Positions 9,568 through 17,964 of a stretch of 64,000 bases of DNA are shown piece by piece. The position numbers and the translations under genes are program-made. The notes under the pieces are model-generated. The model ran no database searches. It was not told the origin of the DNA and worked only from the letters and a program-made list of their open reading frames with translations. The DNA lies in assembly GCF_043555875.1 (NCBI RefSeq), contig NZ_JBIGHW010000007.1:1-64000 (forward strand), in the 5' to 3' direction. Numbering within the stretch: the first letter of the stretch is position 1; every line of letters starts with the position of its first letter. The DNA comes from Pelomonas margarita (GTDB lineage Bacteria; Pseudomonadota; Gammaproteobacteria; Burkholderiales; Burkholderiaceae_C).

Positions 9568-9681
9568 TCGTCGTGAGTCAGTTGTCGAGGCGAGCTGCGC
9601 TCGCGGGCTTCGGGTCTTGCGTTCCTCGGCGGTGCTCAAGGGGGCATACCGAACAGCCGGCGCCAGCCGGCTTGCGGGCCT

Positions 9682-9717
9682 GGCTGTTGGCTGTTGGGCT
9701 GTTGGGGTTCGGCTGTT
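9682..9717. repeat. Short tandem GGCTGTT repeats between the two inverted units
   Basis: About four imperfect tandem copies of GGCTGTTGG lie in the spacer between the two large inverted repeat units. The rest of the spacer (9568-9802) has no credible gene. It does contain a further 13-bp inverted pair, GCGGCTTGCAACC at 9753-9765 with its complement at 9841-9853. Confidence 0.6.
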
Positions 9718-9802
9718 CATTCACCCCCCTTTTAGCGACGCCGAGGAGCGCAGCGGCTTGCAACCGCGCGCGCAGCGCGCTTTGTGCTCTGACTCCGCAC
9801 GG

Positions 9803-9972
9803 CTGTTTGAGCGCAGCGTAGCGAAGCGAGTTCCGGGCGGGGTTGCAAGCCGCGAGCACCGCAAGGGACCCGCAGCGCAGCGGAGGGCGTCGCGGTCAGG
9901 GGCGACTTTTTGCCTTCTTTTTGGTCGCTCAAAAAGAAGGTCGCCCGCCGGGGCGACGTCCCGGCTGGGCCT
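9803..9972 (+). repeat. Structured intergenic repeat, copy B (plus orientation)
   Basis: This unit of about 170 bp matches copy A in inverse orientation. It starts with CTGTTTGAGC, carries a hairpin with 11-bp arms (9913-9923 and 9930-9940) and ends with CGCCCGCCGGGGCGA and GGGCCTG. The hairpin arms differ from those of copy A at paired positions (an A-T pair becomes T-A, a C-G pair becomes T-A), so base pairing is kept while sequence drifts. This suggests a structured nucleic-acid element rather than a gene. Confidence 0.8.
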
Positions 9973-10027
9973 GTGCGGCAACCAACCCTCCGAGCGACAC
10001 ATCGAAAGATCGGTCACGAAGCTCACC

Positions 10028-10972
10028 TCAGGCCGACGGCACCAGAAAGTCCCGGCTGATCCGCGCCCCCAGGTCCGCCACCTCGGCCAAGAACCCATCG
10101 AGGAAGGGATGCATGCCCTCCGCCAGGATCTCGTCGATGCGACCGAAGCTCAGCTCCGCCTCCAGCCGCCCCACTCGCCGCAGCGTCTCGGCCGACTGCG
10201 GGTTCGCCACCCGCTTCAGGTTGGCCAACATGCGCGTCACGCAGTGCGACAGCGAGCGCGGCATGTCGGGCCGCAGGATCAGCAGTTCCGCCACCTTGTC
10301 GGGCTGGATGACGTTGCTGTAGACCTTGCGGTAGATCTCGAAGCCCGACACCGAGCGCAGCACGGCCGACCAGTAGTAGAAGTCGCGCGCCGCATCGCGT
10401 TCGCTGCCGACGCCATCGTGGCGATAGAACTTCACGTCCAGCAGCCGCGCCGTGTTGTCAGCCCGCTCCAGGAAGGAGCCGATGCGGATGAAGTGAAAGG
10501 CCTCGTCCTGCAGCATGGTGCCCACCGTCACGCCGCGCGACAGGTGCGAGCGGTACTTGACCCACTCGAACAGCTGCGACGGGTCGCGCGCCAGCGCGCC
10601 TTCGCGCAGCAGCCGGCGGAACTCCAGCCAGGTCTGGTTCATCGTCTCCCAGACCTCGGTCGTCAACGCGCCGCGCACGGCCCGCGCGTTCTCACGCGCC
10701 GCGCGCAGGCAGTTGAAGATGGACGAGAGGTTGCTCTCGTCGGCCACCATGAATTCCATGACGTTACGCGCGTTGATGTCCGCGTACTTCGCACCGTACA
10801 GGCCGTTCAGTTCGGAGATGGACACCAGGCTGCGCCATGTCTGCTCGGACTCCTCGGTGGACTGGGGCTGCAGCGAGGTCTGGTAGGCGATGTCCAGCAT
10901 GCGGGCCGTGTTCTCGGCCCGCTCGATGTAGCGGCTCAGCCAGAAGAGGTGGTCAGCGGTTCTTGAAAGCAT
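10028..10972 (-). CDS. Alpha-E domain-containing protein
   Basis: This 314-residue, mostly helical protein consists entirely of an alpha-E domain, opening with the hallmark SRTADHLFWLSRYIERAEN. No catalytic residues are known for the family. It is found almost exclusively beside circularly permuted ATP-grasp and transglutaminase-like genes. Here it follows the ATP-grasp gene by only 13 bp on the same strand, which fits an operon and a physical partnership. It is the free counterpart of the C-terminal half of the 2251-4923 fusion protein. Confidence 0.9.
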   Translation of the reverse strand: MLSRTADHLFWLSRYIERAENTARMLDIAYQTSLQPQSTEESEQTWRSLVSISELNGLYGAKYADINARNVMEFMVADESNLSSIFNCLRAARENARAVRGALTTEVWETMNQTWLEFRRLLREGALARDPSQLFEWVKYRSHLSRGVTVGTMLQDEAFHFIRIGSFLERADNTARLLDVKFYRHDGVGSERDAARDFYYWSAVLRSVSGFEIYRKVYSNVIQPDKVAELLILRPDMPRSLSHCVTRMLANLKRVANPQSAETLRRVGRLEAELSFGRIDEILAEGMHPFLDGFLAEVADLGARISRDFLVPSA

Positions 10973-10985
10973 CTTGTCGTCTCCC

Positions 10986-12422
10986 TCAGTCTTCCAGCAC
11001 CCAGGTGTCCTTGGTCCCGCCGCCCTGGCTGCTGTTGACCACGAGTGAGCCTTCCTTCAACGCCACGCGGGTGAGCCCGCCGGGCACCATGCGCACCGAC
11101 GAGCCTGACAGCACAAAGGGTCGCAGATCAATGTGACGGGGCGCGATGCCCGATTCAACGAAGGTCGGGCAGGTCGACAGCGACAGCGTCGGCTGCGCGA
11201 TGTAGTTGCTCGGGTTGGCCACGAGCTGCGCACGGAAGGCCTCGATCTCGGCCTGGGTGGCCGCAGGCCCAACCAGCATGCCGTAGCCACCGGCGCCATG
11301 CACCTCCTTCACAACCAGCTCGGACAGATGCGCCAGCGTGTAGGCCAGATCATCTTTCTCGCGACAAACGTAGGTGGGCACGTTCTGCAGAATGGGCTTC
11401 TCGCCAAGATAGAACTCGATCATCTTGGGCACGTAGGGGTAGATGGACTTGTCGTCCGCGATTCCCGTGCCGATGGCGTTGGACAGCGTCACCTTGCCAG
11501 CCTTGTACGCATCCACCAGGCCGGCACAGCCCAGCTGCGAATCGGCGCGAAAGACCTGCGGGTCGAGGAAGTCGTCGTCCAGCCGGCGGTAGATGACGTC
11601 CACGCGCTTCGGCCCGCGCGTCGTGCGCATGTAGACGAAACCGCCGTCGACGAACAAGTCCTGCCCCTCGACCAGCTCCACGCCCATCTGCTGCGCCAGG
11701 AAGGCGTGCTCGAAGTAGGCCGAGTTGTACATGCCCGGCGTCAGCACGACGACGGTGGGGTCCGACACGCCGGACGGCGCCACGCTGCGCAGCGTGTCCA
11801 GCAGCAGGTCAGGGTAATGCGCCACCGGCGCGATGCGGTGGTTGACGAACAGCTCCGGGAAGAGCCGCATCATCATCTTGCGGTTCTCCAGCATGTAGCT
11901 CACGCCGCTGGGCACGCGCAGGTTGTCCTCTAGCACGTAGTAGTCGCCCGAGCCGTCGGCATTGCCGGCACGCACGATGTCGACACCGGCGATGTGGCTG
12001 TAGACGTTGCCCGGCACGTCCACGCCCATCATCTCCTTGCGGAACTGGGCGTTGTTCAGGATTTCGTCGGCGGGCACGATGCCGGCCTTCAGGATCTCCT
12101 GGTCGTGATAGACGTCATGGATGAAGCGGTTCAGCGCCGTCACACGCTGCGCCAGGCCCGCCTGCATAGACGTCCACTCGGACGCCGGGATGACGCGCGG
12201 AATCAGGTCGAACGGGATCAGGCGCTCGGTGCCCTCGCCCGAGTCCTTGTCGCCATAGACGGCGAAGGTGATGCCCACGCGGCGGAAGATCAGCTCGGCC
12301 TGTTCGCGCCGTTCGCGCATCAGGCTCTCGGGCTGCTCGGCCAGCCAGCGGGCGTAGGCCTCGTAGTGCGCGCGGGCCTGGGCCCCGCGGGCGGCGTGCA
12401 TTTCATCGAAGGCGGTCTGCAT
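10986..12422 (-). CDS. Circularly permuted type 2 ATP-grasp protein
   Basis: This 478-residue protein is a stand-alone circularly permuted ATP-grasp enzyme. Recognisable stretches are YVLEDNLRVPSGVSYMLENR, LTPGMYNSAYFEHAFLA, KEVHGAGGYGM and MVPGGLTRVA. Members are predicted ATP-dependent carboxylate-amine ligases acting on a peptide or amino-acid substrate. ATG 12422 is chosen over an upstream ATG because GAGGAG lies at the right distance and the family starts near this point. It is the first gene of the 12422-to-1328 minus-strand cluster, with the alpha-E gene immediately downstream. Confidence 0.9.
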   Translation of the reverse strand: MQTAFDEMHAARGAQARAHYEAYARWLAEQPESLMRERREQAELIFRRVGITFAVYGDKDSGEGTERLIPFDLIPRVIPASEWTSMQAGLAQRVTALNRFIHDVYHDQEILKAGIVPADEILNNAQFRKEMMGVDVPGNVYSHIAGVDIVRAGNADGSGDYYVLEDNLRVPSGVSYMLENRKMMMRLFPELFVNHRIAPVAHYPDLLLDTLRSVAPSGVSDPTVVVLTPGMYNSAYFEHAFLAQQMGVELVEGQDLFVDGGFVYMRTTRGPKRVDVIYRRLDDDFLDPQVFRADSQLGCAGLVDAYKAGKVTLSNAIGTGIADDKSIYPYVPKMIEFYLGEKPILQNVPTYVCREKDDLAYTLAHLSELVVKEVHGAGGYGMLVGPAATQAEIEAFRAQLVANPSNYIAQPTLSLSTCPTFVESGIAPRHIDLRPFVLSGSSVRMVPGGLTRVALKEGSLVVNSSQGGGTKDTWVLED

Positions 12423-12529
12423 CGTTGCTCCTCTCACAGCCACCGACGCAAAAACCGCGCCCACAACGAGCGCCAAATCTGGTGCGTTCAGGCACCGCCG
12501 CAGTGCAGGCGGGCCCGACACCGGCGCAT

Positions 12530-12558
12530 CGGGGCACCAGAGTTATACCGGTGCCCCG
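12530..12558 (-). terminator. Hairpin after TonB-receptor gene, possible terminator
   Basis: A 9-bp perfect inverted repeat (CGGGGCACC / GGTGCCCCG) with an 11-nt loop lies about 20 bp past the stop of the receptor gene. There is no clear U-run, so termination is uncertain. The remaining sequence up to 12422 would hold the promoter of the ATP-grasp operon. Confidence 0.35.
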
Positions 12559-12577
12559 CAATGCTGCCCTTCGGCCG

Positions 12578-14566
12578 TTAGAAACGCAGCTGCAAACCTG
12601 TGCTCACCGAGCGCCCCGGCTGCGGCGCCAGCGCACGCAGCGCGGGCACCGCCGTCGCGTTGTAGGCCAGCTTGTTGCCGAGGTTGTCCAGCTTCAGATA
12701 CCACAGTGCGTCGCCCTGGCCCCAGTTGAACTGGCGTGCCAGGCTGAGCCGCAGCGTGCCGTAGCCGGCCGTTGCGATGTCGAACGGCGCCGCGCGGGTC
12801 TGCCGGGCTGCACCGCGCCATTCCAGCCGCCCCGACCACTCACCCTGCCTGGCCTCCAGGCCCAGCATGGCGCGCAGCGGCGCCAGGCGCGGCAGCGGCT
12901 CGCTGGTCTGCGTGTTCTCGCCCCGCACGGCGTCCAGCTGGCCCAGCAGCGCGACGGCCGGGTGCGCCTGCCAGCGCCCCTCGATCTCCACGCCGCGCAA
13001 GCGCGCGGGCACGGCCTGGAAGGCGTAGACCGGCAGCGCCTCGCCCTCGTCCTCCACCGTCTGGCCATTGGCCTGCAGCGCGATGTAGTTGCTGAAGCGC
13101 GTCTCGTAGACGTTGATGTGGGCGTGACTCTGGCCGCCTTCCCACTTCAGGCCCACGTCTGCGCCGCGAGAGCGCTCCAGGCCCAGACTGGCGTCGCCCA
13201 CCTCGAAGGCCGCCGTCGCCACGTGCAGACCGTTGGCAAAAAGCTCGTAATAGGCCGGTGCACGCTGCGTGCGGTTCAGGTTGGCGCTCAGGCTCCAGGT
13301 TCCATCCAGCGACAGCACGCCGCTCAACGCCAGGCTCAGCGGACTGAACTTGCGCTGCTGCGCGGGGCCGAAGCGCTCGCTCCCATCGGAATCAACTGTC
13401 ACACGCTCGGTGCGCACGCCGGCCGACCAGTCCACGCCCGCCAGGCGCGCCTGCTCCAGCAAGAAGACACCGGTGCTGCGCGTGCGCGTGCTGGGCACGA
13501 AGGCCTCCTCGCCCAATGCCGAGAAATCCAGCGACTCGGTCTGCACGCCGACCAGGCCCTTCAGCGGACCCAGGGGCGCATGTTCCACCTCCAGCCGACC
13601 GTCCGTGCCCCGGCTCCTGAAGGTGGTGCCGACCTCCTCGCCCTCCATCTCGGTGTGCTCGTAGCGATTGCGGCTGAGCTGCCAGCCGATGCGGCGCACC
13701 GGGCCGCTGGCGGTGGCCCACTCGCCCGCCGTCGCGACCCGCTGGCGCTGCATGCGGATGGTCACGTCTGCCTCGGCCGTCGTGCCGTAGTCGGTATGGA
13801 AGTCGTCCACCGACACGCCGGCATAGCCGCCCTGGAAGAACACCGAGCCGCCCACCGCGCCGCCATGGCTGCGCGCGGCGGCGTTGCGCACGCTGGTGCG
13901 GCTCTCGGCGCCGTCGTCGGTGGGGCTGCTGAAGCGCGGCGTGCGCTGATCGCCGGCGTCACGGCCGGCCAGGTCCACGTGCCAGCCAAAGCCCATATGG
14001 GCCGAGCCGCTGCCGCCGTCCAGCACGACGGCGCCGCTCTTGTCGTTGCTGGCGCCGCCCAGCCGCACCTCGGCCGCACCGCTCAGGCCTGGCGTGAAGC
14101 TGCGCGGGATGCGGTTGTCCAGCGTGTTGACGACGCCGCCCACCGCGTTGCCGCCATACAACAGCGCCGCGGCGCCGCGCAACACCTCAACCTTGTCGAT
14201 GACCAGCGGGTCGATGGCCACGCCATGGTCGAAGCTGAGGCTGGACGCATCGACCGACGCGCCGGAGTTGCTCAGGATGCGCACGCGATCGCCGTCCAGC
14301 CCGCGGATGACGGGGCGGCTCGCGTTGGGGCCGAAGTTGGTGGCCGACACGCCGGGCAAGCCCTGCAGCGTGTCGCCGAGGGTGGCGGCGCGGGTCAGCA
14401 CGAGCTGGTCTCCAGACAGCGAATCGCTGGGCTGGGCCAGCACCTGGCTCTTCAGCGGGTTGCCGGTGACGACGACCTTGTCCAGGGACTCGGTGGGCGC
14501 GGGATTGGCCTGGGCGGCCAGGGTGAAGCAGGCAGCCGCGATGGGCGCCAGGACGTGGGAACGCAT
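12578..14566 (-). CDS. TonB-dependent outer-membrane receptor (ZnuD-like?)
   Basis: This is a 662-residue outer-membrane receptor. A signal peptide (1-20) is followed by a TonB-box-like VVVTGN (31-36), a plug domain (about 45-150, with RPVIRGLDGDRVRILSN and VEVLRGAAALLYGG) and a beta-barrel ending in a C-terminal Phe (LQLRF). Such receptors import metal complexes, siderophores or other nutrients with energy from TonB-ExbBD. The plug sequence (SLSFDHGVAIDPL) resembles ZnuD-type zinc receptors, and the small Cys/His protein upstream fits a metal theme, but no Zur box was found. The start at 14566 (ATG after GGAGGAATTCC-like spacing on the minus strand) gives a proper signal peptide. Confidence 0.85.
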   Translation of the reverse strand: MRSHVLAPIAAACFTLAAQANPAPTESLDKVVVTGNPLKSQVLAQPSDSLSGDQLVLTRAATLGDTLQGLPGVSATNFGPNASRPVIRGLDGDRVRILSNSGASVDASSLSFDHGVAIDPLVIDKVEVLRGAAALLYGGNAVGGVVNTLDNRIPRSFTPGLSGAAEVRLGGASNDKSGAVVLDGGSGSAHMGFGWHVDLAGRDAGDQRTPRFSSPTDDGAESRTSVRNAAARSHGGAVGGSVFFQGGYAGVSVDDFHTDYGTTAEADVTIRMQRQRVATAGEWATASGPVRRIGWQLSRNRYEHTEMEGEEVGTTFRSRGTDGRLEVEHAPLGPLKGLVGVQTESLDFSALGEEAFVPSTRTRSTGVFLLEQARLAGVDWSAGVRTERVTVDSDGSERFGPAQQRKFSPLSLALSGVLSLDGTWSLSANLNRTQRAPAYYELFANGLHVATAAFEVGDASLGLERSRGADVGLKWEGGQSHAHINVYETRFSNYIALQANGQTVEDEGEALPVYAFQAVPARLRGVEIEGRWQAHPAVALLGQLDAVRGENTQTSEPLPRLAPLRAMLGLEARQGEWSGRLEWRGAARQTRAAPFDIATAGYGTLRLSLARQFNWGQGDALWYLKLDNLGNKLAYNATAVPALRALAPQPGRSVSTGLQLRF

Positions 14567-14642
14567 GGGGAGGAATTCCGAAACTGAAAACGCAAGGCGC
14601 GCACACCGCCAGCACAGGCGGTATGCGCAGAGAGCTTGGGGT

Positions 14643-14954
14643 TCAGACGGAATCGGGCGGCGCGCGCGCGGGCGGCCGCCAGGTCGTGTCGCTCGCGATG
14701 GCCGGGGCCGAGCAAGCCGTCGCCAGCACATCGCCCGCCACGCGGGCAGGCAGCGGCCCGGGCGTGGCCGTCGGCACGCCACCGGCCAGGTGGGCGGCAG
14801 TCAGGCAGAGGTCGCAATCGACCACGTGGACGAGGCCATCGTCCTGCCGGTCGCCCACATGCGACAGCGCGTGCACATCCGCCATCGCCTGGGCGATGGG
14901 CAGAATCAGAGCCAGCCAGAGCAGCCAGCCGCGGATGTTGCGACGGAGGTTCAC
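14643..14954 (-). CDS. Small secreted Cys/His protein upstream of the TonB receptor
   Basis: This predicted 103-residue protein has a signal peptide or membrane anchor (about 8-25, WLLWLALILPIAQAMA), then HALSHVGD and DCDLC (two Cys, CxxC spacing), and a Pro/Ala-rich tail. It resembles the short DUF2946-like proteins found next to metal or copper receptors, which may bind a metal in the periplasm (inference). The start is GTG at 14954 with AGGA about 8 nt upstream. It lies 76 bp before the receptor gene on the same strand, so the two are probably co-transcribed. Its upstream region is shared with the divergent amidohydrolase gene. Confidence 0.6.
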   Translation of the reverse strand: MNLRRNIRGWLLWLALILPIAQAMADVHALSHVGDRQDDGLVHVVDCDLCLTAAHLAGGVPTATPGPLPARVAGDVLATACSAPAIASDTTWRPPARAPPDSV

Positions 14955-15004
14955 GGCCGCAATCCTAAACTCGGGCCCCTCACAGAGCCTGAAGTCACCC
15001 GCTC

Positions 15005-16201
15005 ATGAAGCTCATCGACACCATCCTGGCCGACGCGCCCGAGATCACGGCCATCCGCCGCGACCTGCACAAGCACCCGGAACTCTGCTTCCACGAAGAA
15101 CGCACTGCCGACGTCATTGCAAAAGCCCTGACCGACTGGGGCATCCCGGTTCATCGCGGCCTGGGCAAGACCGGCATCGTCGGCATCGTCAAGAACGGCA
15201 CGTCGGACCGAGCCGTTGGCCTGCGAGCCGACATCGACGCGCTGCCCATGACCGAGCGCAATCAGTTCCCGCACGCCAGCTCGTACTTGGGCCGCATGCA
15301 TGCCTGCGGTCACGACGGCCACACCGCCATGCTGCTGGCCGCAGCCAAGCACCTGGCGACGAACCGCAACTTCGACGGCACGGTCTACCTTGTCTTCCAG
15401 CCCGCCGAGGAAGGTGGCGGCGGCGCCCGCGAGATGATCAAGGACGGCCTGTTCGAGAAGTTCCCGATGGAAGCCATGTTCGGCGCCCACAACTGGCCCG
15501 GCATGAAGGCCGGCCAGTTCGCACTGAAGTCCGGCCCGGTATTCGCCAGCAGCAACGAGTTCAAGATCACGCTGCGCGGCAAGGGCTCGCACGCCGCCAT
15601 GCCACACCTGGGCGTGGACCCGGTGCCAGCGGCCTGCCAGCTGGTGTCGGCCTTCCAGACCATCATCAGCCGCAACAAGCGGCCCATCGACCCCGGCGTC
15701 ATCTCCGTGACGATGATCCACGCCGGCGAGGCCACCAACGTCGTGCCGGACTCGGTCGTCATGGAAGGCACGGTACGCACCTTCACACTGGAGCTGCTGG
15801 ACCTGCTGGAGCGCCGCATGAAGGACATGACGGAACAACTGGCGGGTGCCTTCGAGCTGAAGGCCGAGTTCGAGTTCCGCCGCAACTACCCGCCGACGAT
15901 CAACCACCCCGCCGAGACCGAGTTCGTGCGCCGCGTGCTGACCGACATGGTGGACGCCGACAACGTGCAGGAATTCGAGCCCACGATGGGCGCCGAGGAT
16001 TTCAGCTACTACCTGCTGGACAAGCCCGGCTGCTATTTCCTCATCGGCAACGGCGACGGCGAACACCGCACCGGCGGCCACGGCCTGGGGCCGTGCACGC
16101 TGCACAACCCGAGCTACGACTTCAACGACGACCTGATTCCGCTGGGAGGCTCCATGTGGGTGAGGCTCGCCGAACAGTGGCTCAACAGCCCCAAGCCATG
16201 A
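15005..16201 (+). CDS. M20 family amidohydrolase (hippurate hydrolase-like)
   Basis: This 398-residue cytoplasmic metallo-amidohydrolase removes N-acyl groups from amino acids or similar amides. Its M20D hallmarks are RRDLHKHPEL (18-27), GLRADIDALPM (72-82), the metal-binding MHACGHDGH (99-106, with Cys101 and His103), the catalytic FQPAEEG (131-137) and a late GGHGLG. Its length is normal for the family. Its stop overlaps the start of the DUF1415 gene by 4 bp (ATGA), so the two form an operon. Exact substrate unknown. Confidence 0.9.
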   Translation: MKLIDTILADAPEITAIRRDLHKHPELCFHEERTADVIAKALTDWGIPVHRGLGKTGIVGIVKNGTSDRAVGLRADIDALPMTERNQFPHASSYLGRMHACGHDGHTAMLLAAAKHLATNRNFDGTVYLVFQPAEEGGGGAREMIKDGLFEKFPMEAMFGAHNWPGMKAGQFALKSGPVFASSNEFKITLRGKGSHAAMPHLGVDPVPAACQLVSAFQTIISRNKRPIDPGVISVTMIHAGEATNVVPDSVVMEGTVRTFTLELLDLLERRMKDMTEQLAGAFELKAEFEFRRNYPPTINHPAETEFVRRVLTDMVDADNVQEFEPTMGAEDFSYYLLDKPGCYFLIGNGDGEHRTGGHGLGPCTLHNPSYDFNDDLIPLGGSMWVRLAEQWLNSPKP

Positions 16202-16740
16202 ACCACGATCAAGTCATCACCGACACCCGCGACTGGGTCGTCAAGGCCGTCATCGGCCTGAACCTGTGCCCGTTTGCGAAAGCGGTGCACGTCAACGAGC
16301 GCATCCGCTATGTGGTCAGCGACGCCACCGAGCCCGAGGCACTGCTGAAAGACCTGGCCCGCGAGCTGCTGGCGCTGAACCGCGCCGACCCGGATGAGAT
16401 CGACACGACCCTGCTCATCCACCCGCAGGTGCTCGACGACTTCCTGGACTTCAACGACTTCCTGGACGCCGCCGACGCGCTGGTAGATGAGCTGCAGCTG
16501 GACGGCATCCTGCAGATCGCCGACTTCCACCCTAGCTACCAGTTCGACGGCAGCGCGCCGGACGACATCGCCAACTACAGCAACCGCTCGCCCTACCCCA
16601 CGCTGCACCTGCTGCGCGAGGAGAGCATCACGCGGGCGGTGGAGGCCATGCCCGACACGGCGGCCATCTTCGAGGGCAACCTCGACACGCTGGACAAGCT
16701 GGGACACGCAGGCTGGGCCGCGCTGGGGCTGAAGACCTAG
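16198..16740 (+). CDS. DUF1415 family protein
   Basis: This 180-residue cytoplasmic protein of the DUF1415 family is recognised by the N-terminal GLNLCPFAK (20-28) and the central IADFHPSYQF stretch. Its function is unknown. The conserved Cys next to Pro-Phe suggests a reactive or metal-binding site (inference). The start overlaps the amidohydrolase stop (ATGA). Its stop codon abuts the stop of the convergent gene at 16741 with no spacer. Confidence 0.85.
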   Translation: MNHDQVITDTRDWVVKAVIGLNLCPFAKAVHVNERIRYVVSDATEPEALLKDLARELLALNRADPDEIDTTLLIHPQVLDDFLDFNDFLDAADALVDELQLDGILQIADFHPSYQFDGSAPDDIANYSNRSPYPTLHLLREESITRAVEAMPDTAAIFEGNLDTLDKLGHAGWAALGLKT

Positions 16741-17091
16741 CTACTCCTTCAGCCAGGACAGGTTGTTGCCCTTCTTGGGCGAGTTGGCGCGCGTGCGCAG
16801 CACCGCGTCGAAGCCGCTCTTGCCACCGTTCCAGATCGCCGTCAGCAGGCTGAGGACGTCCTCGCGCGAGTGGGGGTCCAGGTCGGTGCGGAACTGCTTG
16901 ACGGCGGCCGCCAGCATGTCGCGCGGCAGCTCCTGGTGCGTGGCCAGCACCACGAACAGGGCCGCATGCAGATCGGGCCAGGCGGCGCACAGCGCCTGGA
17001 TACGCCTCAGCGCCTCGGCCGGCGCGGCACGGTGGCCCGGCATCAGCCAGCACAGCCCGTCGGCGTGCTCGTCTTGCGCAGCATCATCCAT
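16741..17091 (-). CDS. Hypothetical protein, 116 aa
   Basis: I do not recognise this 116-residue protein. It is probably soluble, helical in the middle (PAEALRRIQALCAAW onward), with a basic C-terminus (RTRANSPKKGNNLSWLKE) that could contact nucleic acid. It is convergent with the DUF1415 gene and the two stop codons touch (16738-16740 and 16741-16743). Coding is supported by codon use and by the absence of a better frame. The 168 bp upstream hold the divergent promoter region of the response regulator. Confidence 0.6.
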   Translation of the reverse strand: MDDAAQDEHADGLCWLMPGHRAAPAEALRRIQALCAAWPDLHAALFVVLATHQELPRDMLAAAVKQFRTDLDPHSREDVLSLLTAIWNGGKSGFDAVLRTRANSPKKGNNLSWLKE

Positions 17092-17259
17092 CGCGTCGGT
17101 CTCCTGTCCTCTTGTCGGCCCCGGATTGTCACGACACTGCGGTCAGTTGGCGCGCAACTCAAGCGACAGAGCGCGCAAATCGACACGCGATAGCGTGCCA
17201 GACGATCAAGCCCTGGCCGTCATGCGGCAAACTCGCCGGCTGCATCCCTGCTCAGCCCC

Positions 17260-17952
17260 ATGCAACCCAAGACCCTTGCCCTGATCGACGACGACGCCGA
17301 GTACTCCGAGTTCCTGACGCAGTTCCTGCAGGAGCAGCAGGGCATCGCGGTCAGCCACTTCGACGACAGCAATGCCTTGCTGGCCGCGCCCGAGGCGTTC
17401 TCGTTCGACTTCTACCTCGTGGACCTGATGCTGCCCGGCGTCAACGGCGTGGAGCTGATCAAGATCCTGCGCCGCCGCACCGATGCCGGCGTCGTGGTGG
17501 TCTCGGGCCGGCTGGGGCCGGAGGTGTTCCGCGAGGTCATCACGGCCGGGGCCGACATGTACCTCGTCAAGCCCGTGCAGTTCGAGCAGGTAGCGCTGGC
17601 CATCGCCGCCGTGCAGCGCCGCGTCGCCAAGCCGGCCACCACCGAGTCGGCCTGGAAGCTGGACCGCGCCAGCGGCGAACTCGTCGTGCCGGACGGCACG
17701 CGCATCCAGCTCAGCGAGGCCGATCGCCAGCTGCTGGAGTGCTTTGCGCAGGCCGGTGGCGAGCCCGTCACGCGCGAGGCGCTGCTGAACAAGCTGGGCC
17801 GCGAGGTGCCCGAAGGCGAGGCCGATGACGGCCTGTCGGCCACCATCTACCGGCTGCGCCGCCGCATCGAGCGCGCCACACCCACGCTGGTGCCGCTGCA
17901 GAGCAAGTCGCGCGTGGGCTACGTGTTCCGCGCGCCGCTGCAGATCCTCTGA
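17260..17952 (+). CDS. OmpR/PhoB-type response regulator
   Basis: This 230-residue two-domain regulator has a receiver domain (about 5-120) with acidic residues Asp11-Asp12, phospho-acceptor Asp55 (LVDLMLPG), Ser82 and Lys104 (LVKPV). The winged-helix DNA-binding domain (about 133-225) ends in the typical KSRVGYVFRAP. It presumably binds DNA after phosphorylation by a histidine kinase. No kinase is adjacent in the same operon, but a GAF/PAS kinase lies at 19750-22125. It is convergent with a diguanylate cyclase gene only 12 bp away. Confidence 0.9.
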   Translation: MQPKTLALIDDDAEYSEFLTQFLQEQQGIAVSHFDDSNALLAAPEAFSFDFYLVDLMLPGVNGVELIKILRRRTDAGVVVVSGRLGPEVFREVITAGADMYLVKPVQFEQVALAIAAVQRRVAKPATTESAWKLDRASGELVVPDGTRIQLSEADRQLLECFAQAGGEPVTREALLNKLGREVPEGEADDGLSATIYRLRRRIERATPTLVPLQSKSRVGYVFRAPLQIL

Positions 17953-17964
17953 ACGCTCGCCCGC

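Noticed and set aside
9617..10966. A 449-codon plus-strand frame crossing the inverted repeats
   Set aside because: It translates repeat copy B and the antisense of the alpha-E gene, so it is not a plausible protein.
12425..14587. A 720-codon plus-strand frame
   Set aside because: It is the complement of the TonB-receptor gene and has no domain of its own.
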